Assembly: GCF_900113615.1 (NCBI RefSeq)
Contig: NZ_FOPZ01000016.1
Coordinates: forward strand, 1 to 64,000
DNA from: Halorubrum aquaticum
GTDB taxonomy: Archaea; Halobacteriota; Halobacteria; Halobacteriales; Haloferacaceae
Direction: 5' to 3'
Length of the DNA stretch: 64,000 bases
Part shown: positions 8,677 to 17,104 of the stretch, one piece after another
How the letters are laid out: every line of letters starts with the position of its first letter
Position numbering within the stretch: position 1 is the first letter of the stretch
The notes under the pieces: generated by a model
Databases searched by the model: none
The model's input: only the letters and a program-made list of their open reading frames with translations
Told to the model about the DNA's origin: nothing
Program-made: the position numbers and the translations under genes

Positions 8677-10173
8677 TCACCGCCTGCGGCCGGCCACCCG
8701 CTCCTCGGCCGTCTCGGCGCTGACGAGCTCGTAGAGCACCGCCCGGCCGTCGTCCGCCTTCGGCCGGAGGATCCGGCCGAGCCGCTGGGTGAACTCCCGC
8801 TCGCTGCCCGACCCCGACAGGACGACCGCGACGTTCGCGTCGGGGACGTCGACGCCCTCGTCGAGCACGTTCGCGGCGACCACGCGGCCGTACGTCCCGT
8901 CACGGAAGCGCTCGAGGACCTCCCGGCGCTCCTTCGCGCCCGTCTCGGCCGTGACCGCCGGGATCAGGAATCGCTCCGAGATCCGGTAGACCAGCTCGGT
9001 GTGGGCGGTGAAGACGATGACCCGGTCGTCGCGGTGGCGCTCGAGGAGGTCGGCGAGCCGCTCGAGCTTCCGCTCGGCGTTCATCATGACCTCGCGGGCG
9101 GCGGACTTCGCCAGCAGCGCCTCTCGCGCCCGCGGGTCGTTGCCCGAGCGCATCACCAGCTTCCGGTAGTCGTCGCCGCTGGTGAAGGTGATCCCCGACT
9201 CGCGGACGTACTCGAGGAAGGTCCCCTGTTTCTCGTCGTACCGCTCGCGCTCCGCGGGCGTCAGCTCCACCTCGATACGGCGGATGTCGTAGGGGGCGAG
9301 GTGGTCGCCGGCGAGGTCGTCGACGTCGAGCGCGTAGACGCGGTCGCCGACGAGCTCCGCGACCGTCTCGTGTGCCCCGTCCGGGCGCTCGAACGTCGCC
9401 GTGAGCCCGAGGCGCGCGGGCGCGGCGAGCAGACGCGCGACGTCCCGATAGCCCTCGCCGCCGAGGTGGTGGACTTCGTCGAAGACGACGAGCCCGAAGG
9501 CGTCGCCGACGTCCTCCGCCTTCAGGTACGCGGAGTCGTACGTCGACACCGTGATCGCCTCCCGTCGCTGCTCGCCGCCGCCGAACCGGCCGATCGGCAC
9601 GTCGAACTCGGTCTCCAGTTCCCGTTGCCACTGCTCGAGGAGGTCGATCGTCGGGACGACGACGAGCGTCGGGACGCCCAGATCGACCATCGCGCGGATC
9701 GCGATCACGGTCTTTCCGGCCCCGGTCGGCAGTTCGAGGACCCCCCGGTCGTCGGCGTCGTGCCACGCCGTGAGCGCGTCGGCCTGGTACTCCCGGAGGT
9801 CGTAGTCGGTCGAGAGCGCGAGGTCGCCGTCGCCTTCCCCGCGCTCCCACGCGGGAACCCGGTCGTCGACCGGGACTCCGGCGACGGCGAGCGCCCGGCG
9901 GATCGCCGCGTAGCGGTACGCCGGGGCCCGACCCGTCCCCGAGCGCGGATCGGTCTCGACGCCGGGAAGCGGCGGAAGCGCCGGAGCGTCGCGGTCGACG
10001 TTGCCATCGCGGTCGGCGTCGTGGTCGGCGTCGCCGTGGCGGTCGGCGTCGCTATCGGCGTCGCCGTGGCGGTCGGCGTCGCTATCGGCGGCAGCGCGGT
10101 CGTCGCCGTCGCTCCCGTCCGGATCGGCGTCGACCCGGATCGTCCCGTTCTCGTACGACAGCCGGACCGTCAT
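8677..10173 (-). CDS. xpb: XPB/Rad25-type DNA repair helicase
   Basis: 498 residues. SF2 helicase with Walker A (LPTGAGKTVIAIRAM, about 148-162), a DEVHH box (232-236), a TAT-like motif (LTATFERPD) and C-terminal motifs including NVLDEGVDVPDANV and QRLGRILRPK. This matches archaeal XPB, which partners Bax1 in nucleotide excision repair. Residues 31-60 hold a non-conserved insert of three ten-residue repeats (SDADRHGDAD twice, then HDADRDGNVD). Those repeats are encoded by a 30-bp tandem repeat and lie before the conserved damage-recognition region. Confidence 0.92.
   Translation of the reverse strand: MTVRLSYENGTIRVDADPDGSDGDDRAAADSDADRHGDADSDADRHGDADHDADRDGNVDRDAPALPPLPGVETDPRSGTGRAPAYRYAAIRRALAVAGVPVDDRVPAWERGEGDGDLALSTDYDLREYQADALTAWHDADDRGVLELPTGAGKTVIAIRAMVDLGVPTLVVVPTIDLLEQWQRELETEFDVPIGRFGGGEQRREAITVSTYDSAYLKAEDVGDAFGLVVFDEVHHLGGEGYRDVARLLAAPARLGLTATFERPDGAHETVAELVGDRVYALDVDDLAGDHLAPYDIRRIEVELTPAERERYDEKQGTFLEYVRESGITFTSGDDYRKLVMRSGNDPRAREALLAKSAAREVMMNAERKLERLADLLERHRDDRVIVFTAHTELVYRISERFLIPAVTAETGAKERREVLERFRDGTYGRVVAANVLDEGVDVPDANVAVVLSGSGSEREFTQRLGRILRPKADDGRAVLYELVSAETAEERVAGRRR
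9994..10083 (-). repeat. 30-bp in-frame tandem repeat inside xpb
   Basis: Three copies of a 30-base unit encode ten-residue Asp/His/Arg repeats in the N-terminal part of XPB. The first two copies are identical at protein level and the third has diverged. The length keeps the frame, so it is a tolerated, possibly length-variable linker. Confidence 0.8.
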
Positions 10174-10223
10174 CGGTCGGGATTACCGACCGACTGATAA
10201 AGGACCACCGCCTCGGTCCCCGC

Positions 10224-11171
10224 ATGCGCGCGGCCGAACTCGACCCCGAACTCGCGGCGGTCGTCGACGAACTCGAAACGCTCGGGCTCCCGGAGTGGCA
10301 CACCCTCTCCGTCGAGGCCGCCAGACGGCTGGAGGACGAGGTGTTCTCCGGCGAGCCGGAGCCGCCCGTCGAGAGCGTCCGGGACCTCGCGTTCGACGGC
10401 CCGCACGGCGAGGTTCCCGTGCGGGTGTACCGGCCGGCGGACGCCCTCGACCCGGAGACGCCGCCCGCACGGACCCTCGTCTACTTCCACGGCGGCGGCT
10501 GGACGCTCGGAACGCTCGACTCCATCGACGGGCCGTGTCGCGAGTTGGCGACGCGGACCGACTCCGTCGTCGTCTCCGTCGACTACCGGCTCGCGCCCGA
10601 ACACCCGTTTCCCGTGCCCGTCGACGAGGCGGTCGCGGCGGTGGAGTGGGTCGCCGACGTGGCCGACACCTTCGGGGGTGACCCCGACCGACTCGGCGTC
10701 GCCGGCACCAGCGCGGGCGGGGCGCTCGCGGCCGTCGCGGCGCTTCACGCCCGCGAGTTCGACGGGCCCGCGATCGCGGGACAGTTCCTGTTGTACCCGA
10801 TCGCCGGCCACGACTTCGGGACCGACTCCTACCGCGAGAACGCCGACGGGCCGCTCCTCACTCGCGCCGACATGGAGTGGTTCTACGAGCAGTACCTCCG
10901 GAGCCCGGTGGACGCGCACAACCCCTTCGCGGTCCCGCTGTGCGCCGACGACCTCGGCGGGCTCCCGCCCGCGACCGTCGTCACCGCCGGGTTCGACCCG
11001 CTTCGCGACGACGGCCTCGCGCTCACGGAGCGGTTCGCCGAGGAGGGGACGCCCGTCGAGAGCCGCCACTACCCGGCGATGGCACACGGCTTCTGTAGCC
11101 TCACGGATCGCGTCGCGGTCGCGGAGGAGGCGCTCTCGGCGGTCGCCGCCGACGTCCGGGAGCGGCTGTAG
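10224..11171 (+). CDS. Alpha/beta hydrolase, HSL/GDXG esterase family
   Basis: 315 residues. The oxyanion motif FHGGGWTLG, the nucleophile elbow GTSAGGA and a C-terminal MAHGFCSL with the catalytic histidine define the hormone-sensitive-lipase (GDXG) esterase family; the acid is probably in TAGFDPLRDDG. It is a cytoplasmic carboxylesterase or acetyl-hydrolase of unknown substrate. It is divergent from xpb with only about 50 bases between the two starts. Confidence 0.88.
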   Translation: MRAAELDPELAAVVDELETLGLPEWHTLSVEAARRLEDEVFSGEPEPPVESVRDLAFDGPHGEVPVRVYRPADALDPETPPARTLVYFHGGGWTLGTLDSIDGPCRELATRTDSVVVSVDYRLAPEHPFPVPVDEAVAAVEWVADVADTFGGDPDRLGVAGTSAGGALAAVAALHAREFDGPAIAGQFLLYPIAGHDFGTDSYRENADGPLLTRADMEWFYEQYLRSPVDAHNPFAVPLCADDLGGLPPATVVTAGFDPLRDDGLALTERFAEEGTPVESRHYPAMAHGFCSLTDRVAVAEEALSAVAADVRERL

Positions 11172-11252
11172 CCGCGTCTCGTTCCGTTCGTCCGGTCGTC
11201 GCTTGCGTCTCGACGCCGGTACCCTCAACCGTCCCGGGCGAGAAGGGCCCGC

Positions 11253-11606
11253 ATGAGTCTCGTCGGATCCCTGATCTCGTTCCTCGTGAGCCTGCTCGTC
11301 GGCGGGCTCGCGATCTTCGTCGCGGCCGCCGTCGTCACCGGCACCCGGGACTACGGCCACGCCGTGTTCACGGCGCTCGTCGGGGCGCTCGTCTGGGGGC
11401 TCTCGGAGCTCCTCCTCTCGTGGGTCCCGATCGTCGGCGAGTTCGTCCCGCTCGTCGCCTGGGTCTGGGTGATCAAGGGCCGGTACGGGACCTCGTGGCT
11501 GTACGCCGGGGTCATCGGCTTCGTCGCGTGGGGGGCGGCGATCCTGGTCCTCTCCGTCCTCCCGATCGTGGGAATCACCGACGTCGTCGGCGTGCCGTTC
11601 GCCTAG
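11253..11606 (+). CDS. Small four-helix membrane protein
   Basis: 117 residues almost entirely hydrophobic, with helices at about residues 3-30, 38-60, 64-74 and 86-105. It is followed on the opposite strand by the phosphomevalonate decarboxylase gene. No functional motif recognised; hypothetical integral membrane protein. Confidence 0.75.
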   Translation: MSLVGSLISFLVSLLVGGLAIFVAAAVVTGTRDYGHAVFTALVGALVWGLSELLLSWVPIVGEFVPLVAWVWVIKGRYGTSWLYAGVIGFVAWGAAILVLSVLPIVGITDVVGVPFA

Positions 11607-11642
11607 CGCTCGCCGGCAGCAGCCGGCGTCCGCCAACGTCGC

Positions 11643-12641
11643 CTAGAACAGCGCCTCGCTCGCGTCGAGGACGTGCGCCGGCCCGCCGACCTCCCAGACG
11701 TCGGTGTCGATCCCGATCTCGGCGATCCGCGACTCCACCTCTTCGGCGTGCTCCGCGCGGGTGTTGACGTAGACCGACGCGCCGGTGTCCGTCGAGAAGT
11801 AGACGTCGAGGCCCGACTCGCGAAGCTCGCGCACCGCGTTGAACACCGCGATCGTCTCGGGCTGCCAGTACACCCACCCCGCGGGACCGGTCATCGTGGT
11901 CGCCGTCAGCGACAGCGAGTCGTGTTCGGCGGTCTCGTAGATGCGGTCGAAGTCGCCCTCCCGGAGCGCGTCCCTCATCTCCACGAGTTGGTCCTGAACG
12001 TGGGCGGTCCGCGCCTGCATCATGTGGCTCGCGGCCGCCTCGCGGTGGGCCTCCTCGGTCTCCTTGTAGGCGGGGACGTGCGCGGCCACGATCCGGAGGT
12101 CTTCCTCCGGGTCGAAGCCGTCCTCGCCGACGCCGACGTCGAGCCGGCGCGAGCGGCAGTCCTCGTCGTTGAGTCCGGCCTCGAGAAGCGAGTACGCGCC
12201 GGTCACCGCGCGGGCGGCCGAGGAGGAGCCGCGGCGGGCGACGGTCGATACCTCCGGAAGCGACAGGTCGAGCCCGGCGGCCTCCGAGAGCGCCAGCGCG
12301 GCCGCGGCGAAGCCCGACGAGGACGAGCCGAAGCCGATGTTCGACGGGAAGGAGTTCTCGCTCTCCAGTCGGACCGCGTGGTCGAACCCCGCCAGCTCGC
12401 GGACGTGGTCGACGACCATGTCGATCCGCTCGGCCGCACGCCCCTCGACCGGCTCGCCGCCGATGACGTAGGTGTCCGTCGCGGCGTCGGGTTCCCACTC
12501 GACGGTCGTCGTCGTCGCGGTCGGCGCGGTACAGAGGCTGATGCTGTCGTGGTACGGCAGCCGAAGCTCCGCGTCGCGCATCCCGTGGTACTTGACGAGC
12601 CCCTGGATCGGATGGGCTCGTGCGGTGACTTTCTCGGTCAT
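11643..12641 (-). CDS. mvaD: Phosphomevalonate decarboxylase (GHMP family)
   Basis: 332 residues from the ATG at 12641 (MTEKVTARAHPIQGLVKYHG). The GHMP nucleotide loop SFPSNIGFGSSSSGFAAAA and the following AARAVTGAYSLL region identify the mevalonate-diphosphate-decarboxylase family. In Haloferax volcanii the homologue acts on phosphomevalonate, giving isopentenyl phosphate in an archaeal mevalonate route to lipids and carotenoids. I assume the same here. Long upstream extensions of this frame overlap the histidine kinase gene and are artefacts. Confidence 0.88.
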   Translation of the reverse strand: MTEKVTARAHPIQGLVKYHGMRDAELRLPYHDSISLCTAPTATTTTVEWEPDAATDTYVIGGEPVEGRAAERIDMVVDHVRELAGFDHAVRLESENSFPSNIGFGSSSSGFAAAALALSEAAGLDLSLPEVSTVARRGSSSAARAVTGAYSLLEAGLNDEDCRSRRLDVGVGEDGFDPEEDLRIVAAHVPAYKETEEAHREAAASHMMQARTAHVQDQLVEMRDALREGDFDRIYETAEHDSLSLTATTMTGPAGWVYWQPETIAVFNAVRELRESGLDVYFSTDTGASVYVNTRAEHAEEVESRIAEIGIDTDVWEVGGPAHVLDASEALF

Positions 12642-12721
12642 TACTCGGAATGGCGGCCGGCGTCGGATTAGTCGTTGCGATGGCCGTGCGGTACGACGAC
12701 GATCCGCGTTTCCGGAGGGAG

Positions 12722-14149
12722 CTACCCGGCGACGAGTTCGACGCCCGTCACCTCGAAGCGGGCACCGCCGCCGTCGCCCTCGACGACGCGTATCTCCCAC
12801 CCGTGCGTCTCGACGATCCCCTGGACGATGCTCAACCCGAACCCGGTTCCGTCGGGGTTCGTCGAGTATCCGGCCGAGAACGCGTCTTCGCGCCGGTCCG
12901 GAGGGATCCCGGGTCCGTCGTCCTCGACGTAGAACCCGTCGCCGTCGGGAAGCCCGCCGACCCGAACCGTCACGGCCTCGCCGCCGTGTTCGACGGAGTT
13001 CCGCACGAGGTTCTCGAGGAGCCGTCGGAGTCGACGCTCGTCCGCCCGGAGTCGGACCTCCGTCCGACCGTCCGGTTCGAGCGCGAGCGTCGCGGCCGCC
13101 GTCTCGACGTTCTCCCAGCACGCCTCGATGAGGTCGTCGAGGGCGACGTCGGTCAACGCCGCCGAAGTCTCTCCCTCGCGGGCGAGCGTCAGCAGATCGA
13201 TGATGAGCGCCTCCATCCGGTCGTGTGCCCGTTCGACCGCCTCGAAGTGTTCGGGGTCCTCCCCTTCGCGGGCCAGTTCGAGGCGTCCGCGCGCGACGTT
13301 CAGGGGGTTCCGGAGGTCGTGGCTGACGACGCTCGTGAACTCCTCGAGCCGCTCGTTGTGCCGTTCGATCGCCCGTTGGCGTTCCTTCCGGTCGGTGACG
13401 TCCTGGACGAGCCCGATGATCCGGTCGTCGCCGTCGTGGTAGGCGTGCCCCCGGAGCCAGCGCACCGTTCCGGTCTCCGGATTCGTCCGATAGTCGATGG
13501 TGTCCAGGCCGTTCTCCGCGGTGCCGATCCGTTCGAAGAACGCCTCGAACCGGTCGCGGTCGTCGGGGTGGACGACGTGTTCCGTGAAGTCGTCCCTCGT
13601 CGGGATCCGGTCGGTATCGACCGGGTAGAAGGACTCGACGGCCCCGTGTCTCGAGATCGCGCCGGACTCGAGGTCGATCTCGTAGATGATCGAGTCGGTC
13701 TCCGCGAGCGCGAGCTCCATCCGCTCGCGCATTCGTTCGCGTTCGCGCTCCGCGCGCACCTGATCGACCGCGTTGCGGATCCGGTTCGCGAGAAGCGAGT
13801 ACTGGTCGGTGCCGCTTCCCTTCTGGAGGTAGTCGGTGACGCCCGCCGTGATCGCCTCGCTGGCGATCTCCTCGCTTCCCTTCCCCGTGAACAGCACGAA
13901 CGGCAGATCGGAACGTTCGGCGCGGACGGCCCGGAGGAACTCGATCCCGTTTCGCCCGGGCATGTCGTAGTCGGAGACGACGCAGTCGATCCCGCCCTCG
14001 CAGATCCGCGCTCTCCCCTCCGCGGCGTCGGTGGCCGTTTCGACGGCGAACGCGTCGCTCTCGCGTTCGAGAAACGTCGCGACCATCTCGGCGAACGCGG
14101 GATCGTCGTCGACGTGAAGGACCCGGATCGTGTCCGCGGCCGTGTTCAT
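12722..14149 (-). CDS. Hybrid receiver-PAS sensor histidine kinase
   Basis: 475 residues from the ATG at 14149 (MNTAADTIRVLHVDDDPAF). Order of domains: an N-terminal receiver domain with the phospho-acceptor aspartate in VVSDYDMPG; a PAS domain (about 150-270, including VQDVTDRKERQ); HisKA with the H-box VVSHDLRNPLN; and HATPase with ENLVRNSVEHGG, DDGPGIPPD and GTGFGLSIV. The receiver-first layout is common in haloarchaeal cytosolic sensors. No transmembrane helix is visible. The signal is unknown. Confidence 0.9.
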   Translation of the reverse strand: MNTAADTIRVLHVDDDPAFAEMVATFLERESDAFAVETATDAAEGRARICEGGIDCVVSDYDMPGRNGIEFLRAVRAERSDLPFVLFTGKGSEEIASEAITAGVTDYLQKGSGTDQYSLLANRIRNAVDQVRAERERERMRERMELALAETDSIIYEIDLESGAISRHGAVESFYPVDTDRIPTRDDFTEHVVHPDDRDRFEAFFERIGTAENGLDTIDYRTNPETGTVRWLRGHAYHDGDDRIIGLVQDVTDRKERQRAIERHNERLEEFTSVVSHDLRNPLNVARGRLELAREGEDPEHFEAVERAHDRMEALIIDLLTLAREGETSAALTDVALDDLIEACWENVETAAATLALEPDGRTEVRLRADERRLRRLLENLVRNSVEHGGEAVTVRVGGLPDGDGFYVEDDGPGIPPDRREDAFSAGYSTNPDGTGFGLSIVQGIVETHGWEIRVVEGDGGGARFEVTGVELVAG

Positions 14150-14180
14150 CCGGATACACCGTTGAACCGGCGGAACATAA

Positions 14181-14196
14181 GTGTGACAATTCACAC
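14181..14196. promoter_or_regulatory. Perfect inverted repeat, possible operator
   Basis: GTGTGA-CAAT-TCACAC is a perfect 6-bp-arm palindrome between the start of the receiver-PAS kinase (14149, minus) and the ferredoxin gene (14288, plus). Symmetry and position suit a dimeric regulator controlling one or both divergent genes. Confidence 0.5.
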
Positions 14197-14287
14197 GGGA
14201 ACCGCCCTCCCTCCGCGGATCCGACCCACGGGCTCACACCCGTCACCGAGGGGAACCCTTTTGCTCCGTTGGCCGGAACTCCGTTCC

Positions 14288-14626
14288 ATGACAGAGTACA
14301 CCGTCGAGTTCGTCGGCACCGGCGAGACGATCGAGGTGTCCGACACGGAGACGATCCTCCAGCCGTGTCTCGAGGAGGGGATCGCCCAGGAGTACTCCTG
14401 CCGGGTCGGCATGTGTCTCGCCTGTTCCGCGGAGATACTCGAGGGCGAGGTGACCCAACCCGCCGCCCGCGGACTGACCGACGAGGAGGCGGAGGAGTTC
14501 GCGCTCACCTGTATGGCCCGCCCGCAGTCCGACCTGAAACTCGACCGCGGGAAGTACCCCCCGAGCATCGAGGGGGATGCGGACGCGGGATCGGGCGGGT
14601 CGGCCGCGCCGGCCGACGACGACTGA
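14288..14626 (+). CDS. 2Fe-2S ferredoxin
   Basis: 112 residues from the ATG at 14288 (MTEYTVEFVGTGETIEVSD). The plant-type 2Fe-2S motif C-x4-C-x2-C is seen in EYSCRVGMCLACSAEI, with the fourth cysteine in FALTCMARP. The tail is acidic and low in complexity. It is a soluble electron carrier; the partner is not identified by the neighbours. The long frame reading in from 12650 overlaps the kinase and is not coding. Confidence 0.9.
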   Translation: MTEYTVEFVGTGETIEVSDTETILQPCLEEGIAQEYSCRVGMCLACSAEILEGEVTQPAARGLTDEEAEEFALTCMARPQSDLKLDRGKYPPSIEGDADAGSGGSAAPADDD

Positions 14627-14671
14627 GAGACGACGACGCTCCTCCGAGCGACTGGTTCGGAAGCTAGCCGC

Positions 14672-14803
14672 TCACAGGTCCCGCGAGCGACCCAGGTGGC
14701 GCAGTTCCCCGCCGCACTCACAACGCCCCCCGGTCTCGGAACGCGCGCCGCATTCGAAACACTCGTACAGTTCTTCTCCGCCTTCCGTACAGTTCGGCCT
14801 CAT
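14672..14803 (-). CDS. Small rubrerythrin-like zinc-ribbon protein
   Basis: 43 residues (MRPNCTEGGEELYECFECGA...). CxxC pairs (ECFECG and CECGG) form one rubredoxin/zinc-ribbon knuckle, as in the many 40-50-residue rubrerythrin-like or DUF7129-type proteins of haloarchaea. It is too short for ordinary ORF calls. Role unknown. Confidence 0.7.
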   Translation of the reverse strand: MRPNCTEGGEELYECFECGARSETGGRCECGGELRHLGRSRDL

Positions 14804-14972
14804 GTCACGGAATAGCATGCCGAATCGGATAGGTTTGTACCTTATATCCATTGTATTGTTTGATCGGATAGGGGGAAGCCGGTGGACGAACGGTCGGATC
14901 CGCGGAGGGTTCGTCGCCGGCGGCGGAGACGTCGGAACTCCCGTCTCGTGGCGGGACGGCGAGCGTCGTTCG

Positions 14973-15767
14973 TTAGGGAAGCGATTCGCAGGCGACTCCG
15001 TCGCCGTCGCCGTCGAGCCCGTGCGGGTCCCCCGACGTTCCCTCCAACACGGCCTGTGCCTGTGCTTGCGTGTCGAAGGTCGAACAGTCGTAGTCGCCGT
15101 CAGGCGGTGGCGGCGGAACCTCCACGCCGTCGGTTTCGGTCGGCGTGGGTTCGACCTCGTCCGACTCGTCGAAGTCCCACAGACCCACGGACCCCTCGCG
15201 GGCATCGCGTTCCAGCGCATCGAACTCCTCCCGCATCGAGAACGAGCTGTCGTACACCCGCGCGTATCCGTTCGTGAGGAGCCGTTCGTTGAAGTTCTCG
15301 CCGTCGACGTACACGTACGCGAGGAGGCGGCCGAAGCCGCCCCGTCGGTCCGCCTCCTCGTCGACCTCGATCCGTATCTCCTCCGATGCCAACTCGTCGG
15401 TCGCGTAGCGCGTCGCCTCCGTTCCCCACTCGTAGAGGTGATACCGACCGGCGGTCGTGTCCGGGATCCCCTCGAACTCGCCCGGTGAGACCCTATCCAA
15501 CGAGGTCTCCGGCGTGTCGACCCCCAACAGCCGAACCGTCTCGGTCTCCCCGTTCGAAAACTCGACCTCGATCGTGTCCCCGTCGATCACCCGCGTGACG
15601 GTCACGGTCCACTCCGTCCCCGAATCGGGACCTCCGGGATCCGTCACGGTTTCGTTCGGGTTCGCGGACGGCGAGGACCCCGGGTCGTCGACGATCGCTC
15701 CACTACACCCCGCGAGGACGACGAGCAGCAGCACGGCGAGGGCGGCGAGTCGACGATTCCTCTTCAT
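14973..15767 (-). CDS. Secreted SNase-type nuclease lipoprotein with excalibur domain
   Basis: 264 residues. A signal peptide with lipobox (VLAGC) is followed by a staphylococcal-nuclease fold: [23 protein letters not shown], and the arginine-rich [12 protein letters not shown]. The C-terminal [10 protein letters not shown] is an excalibur calcium-binding motif. It is probably an extracellular, membrane-anchored thermonuclease-like enzyme for DNA/RNA degradation or nutrient scavenging. Ser/Pro/Thr-rich linkers flank the catalytic domain. Confidence 0.9.
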   Translation of the reverse strand: MKRNRRLAALAVLLLVVLAGCSGAIVDDPGSSPSANPNETVTDPGGPDSGTEWTVTVTRVIDGDTIEVEFSNGETETVRLLGVDTPETSLDRVSPGEFEGIPDTTAGRYHLYEWGTEATRYATDELASEEIRIEVDEEADRRGGFGRLLAYVYVDGENFNERLLTNGYARVYDSSFSMREEFDALERDAREGSVGLWDFDESDEVEPTPTETDGVEVPPPPPDGDYDCSTFDTQAQAQAVLEGTSGDPHGLDGDGDGVACESLP

Positions 15768-15827
15768 GGAAAACGGTGCCGCTGACGGTCGTTCGTACGC
15801 GCTCGTGGAACGAAGTGAACGGTAAAA

Positions 15828-15899
15828 GCCGGAGGAGGGATTTGAACCCTCGGCCTATTCCTTACGAAGGAATCGCTCTGCCAGCTGAGCTACTCCGGC
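15828..15899 (-). tRNA. tRNA-Thr (anticodon CGT)
   Basis: The minus strand folds into a 72-base cloverleaf: acceptor GCCGGAG/CTCCGGC, D arm GCTC...GAGC, anticodon stem ATTCC/GGAAT with loop TTCGTAA (anticodon CGT), and T arm GAGGG-TTCAAAT-CCCTC. No intron and no encoded CCA. A TATA-like CTTATTTTCG lies upstream at about 15926-15936. Confidence 0.95.
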
Positions 15900-16619
15900 T
15901 CGCATCCGTTCATACCCCGATGACGAAAATAAGGGTTCCGAAACGGAGTCACAGACGGGACCGCGAACGGACCGATACCGGGCCCGGCCGAACGCGATCA
16001 ACGATCTCCGATACGTGTGGGAATTCGCTCGAAGAATGACCGATCGTTTCACGGTGTATCTCGTCTTGATATCTATATAAGGAAAACTCATAAATACTCC
16101 GTCGAACATCCATTCGATGCCGAAAGACACCGACCGCCTCCCGGCGGTGAGATCGGTTCCCTCGACGGTGTCTGCCCGATCGGAGCCCGTATCGGGCGGC
16201 GACGACCTGCCGGTAGCGTGGCGTAACGCACCACGGGAAGCCGGCACCACGCGCCGGTGGCGTCCCCCACGAGTCGCCGGCGATCGGTCATCGGCTGTCA
16301 GCAACGACCGCGGCCGACGTGTGATCCACGTCCTCGACGTGCCAAGCGCGAGGTCGCCTCTGGCCCCGACTCCGCGGCCGCGGATCTCGTCATGTGACGG
16401 GCCCCAGTCGTCCTCCCCGACCGTCGCTCGGGGACGGCGGCGTTCTTCTCGCGGTCCGGTCGGACGCCGGGCGCGCCCGGCCGGATCGCGGTCCGTTTTT
16501 CACGGTACCGGTTCCAGACGACGTATGCGTCTCACGCCTCCGACCGTGCCTGCGACGAACGAGGACCACCCGCGACCGGGACTCCCTCGAACCGAGGACG
16601 CGAGGGGTGGCGACCGTCG
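15900..16619. other. Long intergenic region, no convincing gene
   Basis: 720 bases between tRNA-Thr and the EamA-like gene. Around 16030-16110 it is AT-rich and includes a TATA-like CATAAATAC ending about 20-25 bases before an ATG at 16117. The frame starting there (168 codons) is Arg/Ser/Pro-rich and lacks the acidic bias of real genes in this window, so I do not call it. The remainder (16230-16600) is GC-rich with no recognisable element. Confidence 0.5.
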
Positions 16620-17033
16620 ATGAACCAGGTCGTCGTCCTCGCGCTCGTCGGCGCGATCGCGTGGGGCTTTTGGGCGCTCTTCGCCGACGTGGCGACTCGG
16701 TCGATGGCCCCGGAGGTCGCGATGATCGTCTCCTACTCGGTCGCCATCGGCGTCGCCGGGGTGTACGTCTGGTACCGGGGGACGGAGCTCCTCGGAAACG
16801 ACCCGACCGCGCTCTGGTTCGCGGGGCTCGCCGGGGTCGCCTCCGGCGTCGGCGCGGTCGCCTATTACTCGGCGCTCCAGGCCGGGTCGGCGGGGATCGC
16901 GACGACGATCACGGCGATGTACTTCGTGGTCGCCGCCGCGCTCGGCTTCCTCGTCTTCGGCGACGCCCCCGAGGTCAGCGACCTGGCGGGGATCGCCGCG
17001 GCCGTCGTCGCGGTCGCGCTGATCGCGTACTGA
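16620..17033 (+). CDS. EamA-like small membrane transporter (DMT superfamily)
   Basis: 137 residues with about five transmembrane helices covering one EamA repeat, beginning MNQVVVLALVGAIAWGFWALF and ending DLAGIAAAVVAVALIAY. Half-size DMT proteins work as dimers in export of small metabolites. Substrate unknown. Convergent with trm5. Confidence 0.85.
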   Translation: MNQVVVLALVGAIAWGFWALFADVATRSMAPEVAMIVSYSVAIGVAGVYVWYRGTELLGNDPTALWFAGLAGVASGVGAVAYYSALQAGSAGIATTITAMYFVVAAALGFLVFGDAPEVSDLAGIAAAVVAVALIAY

Positions 17034-17046
17034 CGTTTCCGTCCCC

Positions 17047-17104
17047 GTTCACGCCCGGGTCAGCCGAACGTCGACGTTCACACCCGGGTCAGCCGAACGT
17101 CGAG
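17047..17104. repeat. 29-bp tandem duplication of the trm5 3' end
   Basis: Two adjacent 29-base copies (17047-17075 and 17076-17104) differ at two positions. The second copy holds the last codons and stop of trm5 and the first lies just beyond the stop, so the terminal DVRLTR codons and stop are repeated after the gene. Confidence 0.85.

Noticed and set aside
7363-10197. 944-codon plus-strand frame across the Bat, MoaD-like and xpb genes
   Set aside because: It is the antisense shadow of three well-supported minus-strand genes; high GC keeps stops rare.
12650-14287. Long plus-strand frame leading into the ferredoxin gene
   Set aside because: It overlaps the histidine kinase, which has complete domain motifs on the other strand; only the last 112 codons are the real ferredoxin.
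16117-16623. 168-codon frame preceded by a TATA-like CATAAATAC
   Set aside because: The product is Arg/Pro/Ser-rich and shares no recognisable motif; real genes here are acidic. The promoter-like sequence alone is too weak.
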